DNA of 64,000 nt from assembly GCF_009690905.1 (NCBI RefSeq), contig NZ_VOSW01000039.1:22314-86313 (forward strand), in the 5' to 3' direction. This document shows, in pieces, positions 8,400 through 17,451 of the stretch. Under the pieces are notes generated by a model that was not told where the DNA came from, made no database searches, and saw nothing but the letters and a program-made list of their open reading frames with translations. How positions within the stretch are numbered: the stretch's first letter is position 1; every line of letters starts with the position of its first letter. The translations under genes and the position numbers were made by a program. This DNA is from Paraburkholderia madseniana (GTDB lineage: Bacteria > Pseudomonadota > Gammaproteobacteria > Burkholderiales > Burkholderiaceae).

Positions 8400-9863
8400 A
8401 TGCAAACCGATTCAAGCTTCACCTTCGTTCTCTTCGGCGGAACCGGCGATCTGGCCATGCGAAAGATCCTGCCGGCACTGTTTGAAGCGCACCGTGCAGG
8501 CGGCATGCTGGCCGACAGTGGCAAGATCGTCGCGGTAGCACGGCATGTGGCTGATCGTGCTGCCTACATTGACTGGGTCAATGAGCACGTCAAACCGCAC
8601 GTGTCGAAGAACGGTGTGGATGAAACAGCATGGGCGAGCTTCCTCGACCGTATCGAGTTCGTGAAGATCGATCTCGGCAACCCCGAAGACTTCACGCTGC
8701 TGCGCGACGCCTTGAGCGGCCGCCCCGGCATCCGGGTGTTCTATCTGGCCACGGGTCCGTCGCTGTTCGTGCCGATCTGCCGCGCGCTCGCGTCGGTGGG
8801 GCTCAACGAAAATTCGCGCATCGTGCTGGAAAAGCCGCTCGGCTACGACCTCAAGTCGTCCAACGCAATTAATGATGCAGTCGGCGAAATCTTCGCTGAA
8901 GAACAGATCTACCGGATCGACCACTACCTCGGTAAGGAGCCGGTGCAGAACCTGCTCGCGCTGCGCTTCGGCAATGTGCTGTTCGAACCGTTGTGGCGCC
9001 GCGAATGGGTAGAAAGCATTCAGATCACGATCGCGGAAGAACTCGGCGTGGAAGCGCGCGGCGACTTCTACGACAACACCGGCGCCTTGCGCGACATGGT
9101 GCAGAACCATTTGCTGCAACTGCTTTCCATCGTCGCGATGGAACCGCCGCATTCAATGGATTCCGACTCGGTCCGTGACGAAAAGCTGCGCGTGCTGCGC
9201 GCGTTGAAGCCGATCGATCCGCGCGATATCGGCAAGGTCGCCGTGCGCGGCCAGTATCATGCGGGCGTGATCCGCGGCAGCGCGGTGCCGGCGTATGCCA
9301 CCGAGCCTGGCGTGAAGACGGACAGCACCACCGAAACCTTCGTTGCGGTGAAGGTGGAAATCGAAAACTGGCGCTGGGCCGGTGTGCCGTTTTTCCTGCG
9401 CACGGGCAAGCGTCTCGCGGATCGCGTCGCTGAGATCGTGGTGAATTTCCGTGCGGTGCCGCATTCGGCATTGGGCGCGTCCGCGTTGCGTGGCGGTGCG
9501 AACCGTCTCGTGATCCGTTTGCAGCCGAACGAAACCATTCGCCTCTACTGTCTCGCGAAGCAGCCCGGCGAAGGCATGAACCTCGCCAGCGTCCACCTCG
9601 ACCTCGCGTTCGACCGCTTCTTCCGCGAAGGGCAAATGGAGGCGTATCAACGTCTGCTGCTCGATGTCATCAACGGCCGCCTCGCGCTGTTCGTGCGGCG
9701 CGACGAGCAGGAAGCGGCATGGCGTTGGGTCGAACCGATCCTCAACGAATGGGCTGCTGCCAACAAGCCGCCCAAGCCGTATGCAGCAGGCACGTGGGGG
9801 CCGGCAGCGGCGAGCGCGATGTTGGCGCAGCACGGCACCTGCTGGCTCGAAGAAGAGAATTGA
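8400..9863 (+). CDS. zwf: Glucose-6-phosphate 1-dehydrogenase
   Basis: The 487-residue enzyme oxidises glucose 6-phosphate to 6-phosphogluconolactone with NADP. It is the entry to the Entner-Doudoroff and pentose phosphate routes. The N-terminal nucleotide-binding loop GGTGDLAMRK is at about residues 11-20. The active-site signature RIDHYLGKEPVQN lies near 172-184. I chose ATG 8400 (MQTDSSFTFVLFGGTGDL) with GGAGA upstream; a GTG at 8322 would add 26 residues and would start inside the promoter region. pgl and glk/hexR follow on the same strand. Length is normal for the family. Confidence 0.95.
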   Translation: MQTDSSFTFVLFGGTGDLAMRKILPALFEAHRAGGMLADSGKIVAVARHVADRAAYIDWVNEHVKPHVSKNGVDETAWASFLDRIEFVKIDLGNPEDFTLLRDALSGRPGIRVFYLATGPSLFVPICRALASVGLNENSRIVLEKPLGYDLKSSNAINDAVGEIFAEEQIYRIDHYLGKEPVQNLLALRFGNVLFEPLWRREWVESIQITIAEELGVEARGDFYDNTGALRDMVQNHLLQLLSIVAMEPPHSMDSDSVRDEKLRVLRALKPIDPRDIGKVAVRGQYHAGVIRGSAVPAYATEPGVKTDSTTETFVAVKVEIENWRWAGVPFFLRTGKRLADRVAEIVVNFRAVPHSALGASALRGGANRLVIRLQPNETIRLYCLAKQPGEGMNLASVHLDLAFDRFFREGQMEAYQRLLLDVINGRLALFVRRDEQEAAWRWVEPILNEWAAANKPPKPYAAGTWGPAAASAMLAQHGTCWLEEEN

Positions 9864-10059
9864 ATCAACTGAATTACGGCGTCGTACCATGCGCGATCCC
9901 GATCGAAGCACGGCACGGCGCCTGCAAGACCCACCGACGAACTGAACGGAATGGCGCCGGTATCACGAAGGCGCCTGCAAGTCATCCCACTTGCAGGCAT
10001 CGCGTGAGAGCAGCATGGCACGTTCCGCAGATCTAACAAGAAAGCAGCACGGAGGAGAA

Positions 10060-10767
10060 GTGATCGAGCTTCACGCTTTCGACGATCAACGCGCCCAATC
10101 CGACGCGTTGGCGAAGGCGGTTGGCGACGCGTTACATGCGTCGCTCGCCGCACAGACGGCTACGTCAACCAACGACGCGCGCCCGGCAATGCTTGCAGTG
10201 TCCGGCGGCAGCAGCCCGCGTCCGTTTCTGCAGACGTTGTCCACGCAATCCTTCGACTGGGCGCGCATTGCCGTGACGCTGGTCGACGACCGCTGGGTAC
10301 CGGACACGGACAGCGCGAGCAATTCGCAACTCGTGCACGACACGCTGTTGCAGAACGCCGCAAAAAATGCTGCTTTCTGGCCGCTGGTCGATGCCACGCA
10401 AGACCTCAACGCGCACGTTGCCGCGCTGAACGCCGACCCGCGCTTTAGCGCCGTGCCGGACGTCGCGATTCTCGGCATGGGCGAAGACGGCCACACCGCG
10501 TCGATTTTCGCGGATGCGCCCGAATGGGACTACGCGATCGCCACCCCCGAGCGCTTCGTTGCCTTGCATCCCGGCAGCGCACCGCATGCGCGCGTGAGCT
10601 GGTCGCTCTCTGCACTGAAAGAAGTGAAGCACCTGTTTTTGCTGATCGCAGGACCGCGCAAGATGGACGTGCTGAATGCCGCCGCCGCTTCGCTACAAAA
10701 AAATGCCATCTCGCAGTTGGCAAACGACAAGGGAGTGAGACTCGATGTCTACTGGTGTGCAAACTAA
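10060..10767 (+). CDS. pgl: 6-phosphogluconolactonase
   Basis: This cytoplasmic enzyme of 235 residues hydrolyses 6-phosphogluconolactone made by Zwf. Family motifs are VSGGSSPRPF near residue 47, VDDRWVP near 80 and ILGMGEDGHTASIF near 140. I chose the GTG at 10060 (MIELHAFDDQ) because a strong GGAGGAG lies three bases upstream. An ATG at 10015 is in frame but has no ribosome site. The gene overlaps the start of glk/hexR by 23 bases, which suggests translational coupling. The 196 bases between zwf and pgl hold no gene. Confidence 0.92.
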   Translation: MIELHAFDDQRAQSDALAKAVGDALHASLAAQTATSTNDARPAMLAVSGGSSPRPFLQTLSTQSFDWARIAVTLVDDRWVPDTDSASNSQLVHDTLLQNAAKNAAFWPLVDATQDLNAHVAALNADPRFSAVPDVAILGMGEDGHTASIFADAPEWDYAIATPERFVALHPGSAPHARVSWSLSALKEVKHLFLLIAGPRKMDVLNAAAASLQKNAISQLANDKGVRLDVYWCAN

Positions 10768-12661
10768 GGCTGTTCCGGGCGCGGGCCAGCACGCCGATGG
10801 ACCGAGGCTGCTCGCCGACATCGGCGGCACCAATGCGCGTTTCGCGCTCGAATACAGCCCGGGCGAAATCGGCTCGGTGCAGGTCTATCCGTGCGCGGAC
10901 TATCCGGGCGTTGCCGAAGTCATCAAGAAGTATCTGAAGGACACCAAGATCGGCCGCGTGAATCACGCGGCGATTGCGATTGCGAACCCGGTCGACGGCG
11001 ATCAGGTCAGCATGACCAATCACGACTGGAGCTTTTCGATCGAAGCCACGCGCCGCGCGCTCGGCTTCGACACGTTGCTGGTGGTGAACGACTTTACCGC
11101 ACTGGCCATGGCGCTGCCCGGCCTGACCGACGCGCAGCGCGTGCAGGTGGGCGGCGGCTCGCGCCGTCCGAACAGCGTGATCGGCCTGCTCGGCCCGGGC
11201 ACCGGCATGGGCGTGTCCGGCCTGATTCCCGCCGACGACCGCTGGATCGCGCTCGGCAGCGAAGGCGGTCACGCCACCTTCGCGCCGGCCGACGAACGTG
11301 AAGACATCGTGCTGCAATACGCGCGCAAGAAGTGGTCGCACGTCTCGTTCGAACGCGTGGCCGCGGGCCCCGGCATCGAAGTGATTTACCGTGCGCTGGC
11401 GGGCCGCGACAAGAAGCGTGTGGCGGCCAACGTCGACACGGTCGAGATCGTCAAACGCGCGCTGGACGGCGAGCCGCTCGCGGCCGAATCCGTCGACGTG
11501 TTCTGTGGAATTCTTGGCACCTTCGCCGGCAATATTGCGGTGACGCTCGGCGCATTGGGCGGCATCTACATTGGCGGCGGCGTCGTGCCGCGGCTCGGCG
11601 AGTTCTTCTCGCGTTCGTCGTTTCGCAAACGGTTCGAGGCGAAGGGCCGCTTCGAGGCGTATTTGCAGAACGTGCCGACCTACGTGATTACCGCTGAATA
11701 CCCGGCGTTTCTGGGTGTGTCGGCGATTCTCGCAGAGCAGTTGTCGAACCGCGCGGGCGGCAGTTCATCGGCCGTGTTCGAGCGGATTCGCCAGATGCGC
11801 GACGCGTTGACGCCGGCCGAGCGCCGCGTGGCCGATCTCGCGTTGAATCATCCGCGTTCGATCATCAACGATCCGATCGTGGACATCGCGCGCAAGGCCG
11901 ACGTGAGCCAGCCGACGGTGATCCGTTTTTGCCGCTCGCTCGGCTGCCAGGGTTTGTCGGATTTCAAGCTGAAGCTGGCGACGGGTTTGACCGGCACGAT
12001 TCCGGTGAGTCATAGCCAGGTGCATCTGGGCGATACCGCGACGGACTTCGGCGCGAAGGTGCTGGACAACACCGTGTCGGCGATTTTGCAGTTGCGCGAG
12101 CATTTGAATTTCGACCAGGTCGAGCGGGCCATTGATCTGTTGAACGGCGCGCGGCGGATCGAGTTTTATGGGCTCGGCAATTCGAATATCGTCGCGCAGG
12201 ACGCGCATTACAAGTTCTTCCGGTTTGGTATTCCGACGATTGCCTACGGCGATCTGTATATGCAGGCGGCGTCTGCTGCGTTGCTGGGCAAGGGTGATGT
12301 GATTGTGGCCGTGTCCAAGTCGGGACGTGCGCCTGAGTTATTGCGTGTGCTGGATGTCGCCATGCAGGCGGGGGCGAAGGTGATTGCCATTACGTCCAGC
12401 AACACGGCGCTGGCCAAGCGGGCTACTGTTGCTTTGGAGACCGATCACATTGAGATTCGCGAGTCGCAGTTGTCGATGATTTCGCGGATTCTGCATCTCG
12501 TCATGATTGATATTCTTGCCGTTGGTGTGGCGATTCGGCGCGCTGTGCCTAGCGCGGATGTGGCTGAGACGGTCGCTAAGGCGCGACAGGGCGCGGATGA
12601 TGATGCTACTGCTGTGCTCGATTGGTTAAGTCATGGGGCGGCTTCTTCGCCGCGGGATTAA
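10745..12661 (+). CDS. glk: Bifunctional glucokinase / HexR-type RpiR transcriptional regulator
   Basis: One 638-residue chain carries two proteins that are separate in most bacteria. Residues about 18-335 are an ATP-dependent glucokinase: phosphate loop LLADIGGTNARFALE, catalytic Asp in VVNDFTALAMA near residue 116, and LGPGTGMGVSGL. Residues about 340-420 are an RpiR HTH (ADVSQPTVIRFCRSLGCQGL). Residues about 460-600 are a SIS sugar-phosphate domain (YGLGNSNIVAQDA, VIVAVSKSGRAPELL). The kinase makes glucose 6-phosphate. The regulator half presumably binds the palindrome at 8300-8318 and responds to an intermediate such as KDPG. GGAGTGA precedes the ATG. The last 450 bases use many G- and T-ending codons, unlike the first part. 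Burkholderia relatives are known to have this fusion. Confidence 0.93.
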   Translation: MSTGVQTKAVPGAGQHADGPRLLADIGGTNARFALEYSPGEIGSVQVYPCADYPGVAEVIKKYLKDTKIGRVNHAAIAIANPVDGDQVSMTNHDWSFSIEATRRALGFDTLLVVNDFTALAMALPGLTDAQRVQVGGGSRRPNSVIGLLGPGTGMGVSGLIPADDRWIALGSEGGHATFAPADEREDIVLQYARKKWSHVSFERVAAGPGIEVIYRALAGRDKKRVAANVDTVEIVKRALDGEPLAAESVDVFCGILGTFAGNIAVTLGALGGIYIGGGVVPRLGEFFSRSSFRKRFEAKGRFEAYLQNVPTYVITAEYPAFLGVSAILAEQLSNRAGGSSSAVFERIRQMRDALTPAERRVADLALNHPRSIINDPIVDIARKADVSQPTVIRFCRSLGCQGLSDFKLKLATGLTGTIPVSHSQVHLGDTATDFGAKVLDNTVSAILQLREHLNFDQVERAIDLLNGARRIEFYGLGNSNIVAQDAHYKFFRFGIPTIAYGDLYMQAASAALLGKGDVIVAVSKSGRAPELLRVLDVAMQAGAKVIAITSSNTALAKRATVALETDHIEIRESQLSMISRILHLVMIDILAVGVAIRRAVPSADVAETVAKARQGADDDATAVLDWLSHGAASSPRD

Positions 12662-13337
12662 GGGTTGTTTTTTGGCCTTCGCGGCGCTTTTGTCCGTGTT
12701 CCTGGGGCGTTGGCCTTTCCTTGAATTGTTAGTGGTCTATTAGCGTTGCCCCTGTGCGGGGCGGCACCTACTTCTCTTTGCCGGCTGCAAAGAAAAGTAG
12801 GCAAAAGAAAGCGGCTCAAACCACTCCTGCTAAGTGGGCACCGTGGTCTGCTACGGGTAGTGGTGCATCTGGAATCTGTGTTCGTGCACGTGCATACGCC
12901 AGTGACAAGGGCGTCATACTTCCGGCGGCGCTGCGCGCGCCGAAGCGTACTTCATAAAACCACCCGCTACGTTTTGACGCTCGCGCCTCGCCGAGGCGAA
13001 GCCGACGGCCCCCCACTGACCTCAACCGAAGCCCGTGGTTTCCCCTGCAGACCCGTCCGCGACGCACGCAGTGCGGAGTGGGAGCTGATGAGTCCTTTGT
13101 CACAAGCGCTGAACGCGCGAGAACACGGATTCCAGATGCACCACTACCCTATGCAAACCACGGTGCCCACTTAGCAGGAGTGGTTTGAGCCGCTTTCTTT
13201 GCTTATCTTTCTTTGCGGCGGCAAAGAAAGTAAGTGCCGCCCCGCACAGGGGCAACGCTAATAGACCACTAACAATTCAAGGAAAGGCCAAAGCCCTAAG
13301 AACACGGACAATGCCGCCGCCAAAGGCAAAAAAAACC
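12662..13337. repeat. Repeat element copy A with about 220-bp inverted arms
   Basis: The arms 12662-12883 and 13118-13337 are near-identical inverted copies. From the outside inwards each reads TGGCCTTTCCTTGAATTG, then GTTGCCCCTGTGCGGGGCGG, then a hairpin (12767-12801 on the left), then GCGGCTCAAACCACTCCTGC. Inside the arms are two different end sequences. The left one contains CGTCATACTTCCGGCGGCGC and the right one, read inwards, contains CTCATCAGCTCCCACTCC. They meet at about 12960-13000. The same two ends recur in copy B at 62.66-63.87 kb. Short frames inside the arms are repeat shadows, not genes. There is no transposase; the element looks like a non-autonomous repeat or a multi-hairpin terminator. 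Confidence 0.85.
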
Positions 13338-13397
13338 ATGGTCCAACACCTTTAGCGATAATAGAACCCCACCCGCCGAAGGCAAAAACCCGCTGCG

Positions 13398-14324
13398 ATG
13401 ATCATCCGCCCCCACCTCCATTGGTTCCGCATGCTGCTTGCCTGGAGAGGCTCCGTCCTCCCGCAACTGCTGCCGAGGCTATTCCTCATTTTCTGCATCG
13501 CGATCGTCGCGGTAGCCGCCCACGACCACCTGCTGCCGGTCTCGCTCAATCTCAATACCACCGCCCCATTTTCCCTGATAGGCATAGCGTTGGCGGTCTT
13601 TCTAGGCTTCCGGAACAATGCCAGCTACGACCGCTGGTGGGAAGCCCGCAAGCTCTGGGGCCAGTTGCTGAACGAGTCCCGCTCGCTCACCCGCCAGGCC
13701 CTCACGCTGCAAAATAAACAGTTGCCGAAGGAAGACATCAAGGAGTTCGTCGCCGCCCTGAGCGCCCTCCCCCATGCCCTGCGTCACCAGCTCCGCAATA
13801 GCGACCCGCGTGAAGATCTCGCAGCACGCCTGCCCAAAGCGCTTTTCGACCGCGTCATAGCGTCGCGCTACAAACCGGCAACACTCCTGCTGTTTCTCGG
13901 CGAATGGGTGCAGCGCCACGCACAAGCAGGCGCGATCGATCCGATGGCGGTGCTCGCCTTCGATCGAAACCTAAATGGTCTGTCGGATGTGATCGGCGGT
14001 TGCGAGCGCATCGTGTCGACGCCGCTGGCCTTCGCTTACTCAGTGATGATTCACCGCACGGTGTATTTCTTCTGCGCGTCCTTGCCGTTCGGACTGGTCG
14101 ACAGCATCGGCATCTTCACGCCGGTCTTCGCAGTGTTCGTCGCGTACACCTTCATGGCGCACGAAGCAATCGCCTCGCAGATCGAAGAGCCCTTCGGTAC
14201 CGACGACAACGACCTCGCGCTCGAAACAATGTCGCTCGGTATCGAAGACGCCATGCGCGACCTGCTAGGGGAGCCGGCACTTGCGCGGCCCTCGTCGCAA
14301 GCCGAAGCCTACCTGGTCACGTAA
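13398..14324 (+). CDS. Bestrophin-like (UPF0187) membrane protein
   Basis: The 308-residue protein matches bacterial bestrophin homologues such as YneE, which form pentameric ion channels in the inner membrane. Membrane segments lie near residues 22-42 (LPRLFLIFCIAIVAVAAHDH), 52-72 (FSLIGIALAVFLGF) and two in the C-terminal half (FFCASLPFGLVDSIGIFTPV). The motif FRNNASYDRWWEARKLWG after the second segment is diagnostic of the family. The first codons are unusually C-rich, in contrast to the G/T-rich DNA on the other side of the repeat. It converges on the LprI-like gene with an 11-base gap. Ion selectivity cannot be inferred. Confidence 0.85.
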   Translation: MIIRPHLHWFRMLLAWRGSVLPQLLPRLFLIFCIAIVAVAAHDHLLPVSLNLNTTAPFSLIGIALAVFLGFRNNASYDRWWEARKLWGQLLNESRSLTRQALTLQNKQLPKEDIKEFVAALSALPHALRHQLRNSDPREDLAARLPKALFDRVIASRYKPATLLLFLGEWVQRHAQAGAIDPMAVLAFDRNLNGLSDVIGGCERIVSTPLAFAYSVMIHRTVYFFCASLPFGLVDSIGIFTPVFAVFVAYTFMAHEAIASQIEEPFGTDDNDLALETMSLGIEDAMRDLLGEPALARPSSQAEAYLVT

Positions 14325-14335
14325 GCCGCGAACAC

Positions 14336-15079
14336 TCAGTCGTTGCCGACCGTCTCCGACAAGCGCTTGAGCGTCGCCACCCGCGCACCGATGATATCGA
14401 TACGGCTGCCTTCGTCGATCACCGGCGTGGCGGCGTTGAGATACACGCTCCAGGCCTTTTGGGCGCGCGCGAGCGTCGGACGCGAGCGCGCCGGCATCTT
14501 CGATTGCAAGCGGCGGTAATAGCGGTTCAGATCGAACATCGCGTGTTCGCATTGCGCGTCCGCGGTACAGGCGCGCGGAGGGCGCGGTGGGTCCCCGCCG
14601 CCGGCGCTGGTCCTGGCCAAGGCACTGCGCAGCGCAAGCGCGCGGTCACGCACCGGCTGTAATTGCATATCGGCTTCGGCCAGCACATACATCGAGCCAT
14701 GCGTCGTCGCGAACACGGCCGCCAGCAACTGCTTCTCGACATCGCGCGAGGCCAGCCAGCTTGCCTGGCTCTTTTCCCATGGTTTGCGTTGCGCCGGCGG
14801 CAACTTCGCCTGAAGCTGCTGCCACGCGCCGTCCAACGCGGCCTTCCAGCCGATCCGCGCGGTGTCCATGCACTGCACCTGCCCCGCCGTCGACGACATG
14901 TCACTGCGCGCAAGACAGGTGCGCATCGACGCGTCGATCGGGTCGGCAGCGGCGACTTCGGCATGCGCCTGAAGCGGCACAATGCCGAGTGCAGCCACCG
15001 ACAGCGCCGACGTCAGGGCCAACGCGCCAAACGCGCGCCGCCTGCCATCAGCGCCCAGCAGGGACTTCACCACCCACAT
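14336..15079 (-). CDS. LprI-like secreted protein (DUF1311)
   Basis: This 247-residue protein has a long n-region and a signal peptide ending near VPLQAHAEVA. The segment TCLARSDMSSTAGQVQCMDT with spaced cysteines, followed by WKAALDGAWQQLQAKLP, matches DUF1311/LprI. Some members of that family inhibit lysozyme in the periplasm. A second cysteine pair (ACTADAQCEH, near residue 190) may form another disulfide. The gene starts two bases after the decarboxylase stop on the same strand, so it is probably co-transcribed and perhaps re-initiated; no good ribosome site was seen before ATG 15079. Lysozyme inhibition is a family-level guess only. Confidence 0.7.
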   Translation of the reverse strand: MWVVKSLLGADGRRRAFGALALTSALSVAALGIVPLQAHAEVAAADPIDASMRTCLARSDMSSTAGQVQCMDTARIGWKAALDGAWQQLQAKLPPAQRKPWEKSQASWLASRDVEKQLLAAVFATTHGSMYVLAEADMQLQPVRDRALALRSALARTSAGGGDPPRPPRACTADAQCEHAMFDLNRYYRRLQSKMPARSRPTLARAQKAWSVYLNAATPVIDEGSRIDIIGARVATLKRLSETVGND

Positions 15080-15081
15080 CG

Positions 15082-17367
15082 TCAGGCGCGCACGCAATCG
15101 ACGAAGTATTCGATGCGCCCGTTGATGGTTTCGCCGACAAGCCCGTGGATATCCGTGTGGAAACCCGGGAAGCGCTCGTTGAACTCGCGCGCGAAACGCA
15201 GATAGTTGACGATGGTCTTGTTGAAGCGCTCGCCCGGAATCAGCAGCGGAATACCCGGCGGATACGGCGTCAACAGGATCGACGTGACGCGGCCTTCGAG
15301 TTCGTCGATCGGTACCCGGTCGATCTCGCGGTGCGCGAGCTTGGCAAACGCATCCGACGGCTTCATTGCCGGTTCCATGCTCGACAGGTACATCTCGGTC
15401 GTCAGGCGCGCAATGTCGTTCGCGCGATACACGCTGTGGATCTGCTCGCACAGATCGCGCAGACCGACACGCTCGTACATCGGATGATGCGAGACGAATT
15501 CGGGCAGCACGCGCCACAGCGGCTGGTTGTTGTCGTAGTCGTCCTTGAACTGCTGCAACTCAGTCACCATCGAGTTCCACCGGCCCTTGGTGATGCCGAT
15601 CGTGAACATGATGAAGAACGAATACAGGCCGGTCTTTTCGACGATGATGCCGTGCTCGGCCAGATACTTCGTGACGATCGCAGCCGGAATGCCGGACTCG
15701 CCGAAGCCGCCGTCCATATCCAGACCCGGCGTGACGATGGTCGCCTTGATCGGGTCCAGCATGTTGAAACCTTCGGCGAGCGGGCCGAAACCGTGCCATG
15801 CGTCGTTCGGGCGCAGCATCCAGTCTTCGCGCGAGCCGATGCCTTCTTCCGCGAACGTCTCCGGGCCCCACACCTTGAAGAACCAGTCGTCGCCGTATTC
15901 GGCGTCGACCTTGCTCATCGCGCGGCGGAAATCCAAAGCTTCGGCAATCGACTCTTCAACCAGAGCCGTGCCGCCAGGCGCTTCCATCATGGCCGCGGCC
16001 ACGTCGCACGAGGCGATGATCGCGTACTGCGGGCTGGTCGACGTGTGCATCAGATACGCTTCGTTGAAGCGATGCTTGTCGAAGCGGCTGTTCTTCGAAT
16101 CCTGCACGACGATCTGCGAAGCCTGCGAAATACCGGCCAGCAGTTTGTGCGTGGAGTGCGTGGCGAACACCAGCGCACCGATGCGCGGACGGCCCGCGCC
16201 GATCGCGTGCATGTCCTGATAGAACTCGTGGAACTCGGCGTGCGGCAGCCAGGCTTCGTCGAAGTGCAGCGTATCGAGCCAGTCGCCGAGCATTTCCTTG
16301 ATCATCTCGACGTTGTAAATCACACCGTCATAGGTGCTCTGCGTAATGGTCAGGATGCGCGGCTTCAGGTCCGGATTCTTGGCCAAGGCTTCGCGGGCGA
16401 ACGGGTTCGCCAGGATCTTCTTGCGAATGTTTTCCGGCTCGAATTCGCTGCGCGGAATCGGGCCGATGATGCCGAAGTTATTACGCGTCGGCGTGAGGAA
16501 CACCGGAATCGCGCCGGTCATCGTGATCGCGTGCAGGATCGACTTGTGGCAATTGCGGTCCACCAGCACGATATCGCCCGGCGCAACCGTGCCGTGCCAG
16601 ACGATCTTGTTCGAGGTCGAGGTGCCGTTGGTCACGAAGAACACGTGGTCTGCGCTGAAGATGCGCGCCGCATTGCGCTCGGAGGCGGCAATCGGGCCGG
16701 TGTGATCGAGCAGTTGACCGAGTTCGTCGACGGCATTACACACGTCGGCGCGCAGCATGTTCTCGCCGAAGAACTGGTGGAACATCTGGCCAAGCGGGCT
16801 CTTCAGGAACGCCACGCCGCCCGAGTGCCCCGGGCAATGCCACGAATACGAGCCTTCGTCCGCGTACTGCACCAGTTCCTTGAAGAACGGCGGCGCGAGC
16901 GAATCCAGGTACACCTTGGTCTCGCGGATGATGTGGCGCGCGACGAACTCCGGCGTGTCCTCGAACATGTGGATGAAGCCGTGCAGCTCGCGCAGGATGT
17001 CGTTCGGCAGGTGGCGCGAGGTGCGCGTCTCGCCGTACAGGAAGATCGGAATATCGGCGTTGCGGCGGCGCACTTCGGTCACGAACGCGCGCAGCGCGAT
17101 GATCGCGGCCGCCAGTTCCGGCGTCTCGCCTTCCACCACCACGTTGTCGACGTACGGCAGCAGCTCGTCGTCGTCGATCGAGAGGATGAAGCACGATGCA
17201 CGGCTCGACTGCTGCGCAAACGAAGTCAGGTCGCCGTAGCTCGTCAGCCCGAGCACTTCCGCGCCTTCTTTCTCGATAGCTTCGGCCAAAGCCCGGATGC
17301 CGGAACCCGAGATGTTCTCGGAGCGAAAATCTTCGTCAATGATGACGACGGGAAAACGAAACTTCAT
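15082..17367 (-). CDS. Orn/Lys/Arg decarboxylase, class I, PLP-dependent
   Basis: The 761-residue enzyme belongs to the fold-type I inducible basic amino acid decarboxylases (LdcC/CadA/AdiA/SpeC family). It turns lysine, ornithine or arginine into the diamine or agmatine. It has an N-terminal response-regulator-like wing domain (about 1-130, PVVIIDEDFRSENISG). The PLP-binding lysine lies in ATHSTHKLLAGISQAS near residue 405, with LHFDEAW upstream near 370. A C-terminal domain is present. GGAGAATCGCCC precedes the ATG. Which amino acid is used cannot be settled by eye. It lies downstream of dcd on the same strand, with a hairpin between them. Confidence 0.9.
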   Translation of the reverse strand: MKFRFPVVIIDEDFRSENISGSGIRALAEAIEKEGAEVLGLTSYGDLTSFAQQSSRASCFILSIDDDELLPYVDNVVVEGETPELAAAIIALRAFVTEVRRRNADIPIFLYGETRTSRHLPNDILRELHGFIHMFEDTPEFVARHIIRETKVYLDSLAPPFFKELVQYADEGSYSWHCPGHSGGVAFLKSPLGQMFHQFFGENMLRADVCNAVDELGQLLDHTGPIAASERNAARIFSADHVFFVTNGTSTSNKIVWHGTVAPGDIVLVDRNCHKSILHAITMTGAIPVFLTPTRNNFGIIGPIPRSEFEPENIRKKILANPFAREALAKNPDLKPRILTITQSTYDGVIYNVEMIKEMLGDWLDTLHFDEAWLPHAEFHEFYQDMHAIGAGRPRIGALVFATHSTHKLLAGISQASQIVVQDSKNSRFDKHRFNEAYLMHTSTSPQYAIIASCDVAAAMMEAPGGTALVEESIAEALDFRRAMSKVDAEYGDDWFFKVWGPETFAEEGIGSREDWMLRPNDAWHGFGPLAEGFNMLDPIKATIVTPGLDMDGGFGESGIPAAIVTKYLAEHGIIVEKTGLYSFFIMFTIGITKGRWNSMVTELQQFKDDYDNNQPLWRVLPEFVSHHPMYERVGLRDLCEQIHSVYRANDIARLTTEMYLSSMEPAMKPSDAFAKLAHREIDRVPIDELEGRVTSILLTPYPPGIPLLIPGERFNKTIVNYLRFAREFNERFPGFHTDIHGLVGETINGRIEYFVDCVRA

Positions 17368-17379
17368 GGGCGATTCTCC

Positions 17380-17416
17380 AAAAAGAACGACCGCTGCATT
17401 TGACTAAGCAGCGGTC
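17380..17416 (-). terminator. Rho-independent terminator after dcd, just before the decarboxylase start
   Basis: On the minus strand a perfect 9-bp stem (GACCGCTGC / GCAGCGGTC, 10-base loop) is followed by GTTCTTTTT. It ends dcd transcripts 13 bases before the decarboxylase start codon. It may therefore act as an attenuator for read-through. Confidence 0.7.
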
Positions 17417-17451
17417 ACCCGAATAGCTGGTGGGTCAGTACGCTGCCGACG

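Noticed and set aside
12754..12957. Small frame MRGGTYFSLPAAKKSRQKKA in the repeat; the same appears near 62710 and 63817
   Set aside because: It lies wholly inside the repeated arm and reads through its hairpin; repetition at DNA level explains it.
14587..17403. A 938-codon open frame on the plus strand opposite the decarboxylase gene
   Set aside because: It mirrors the decarboxylase coding strand; long antisense frames are normal in high-GC DNA, and it has no recognisable domain or ribosome site.
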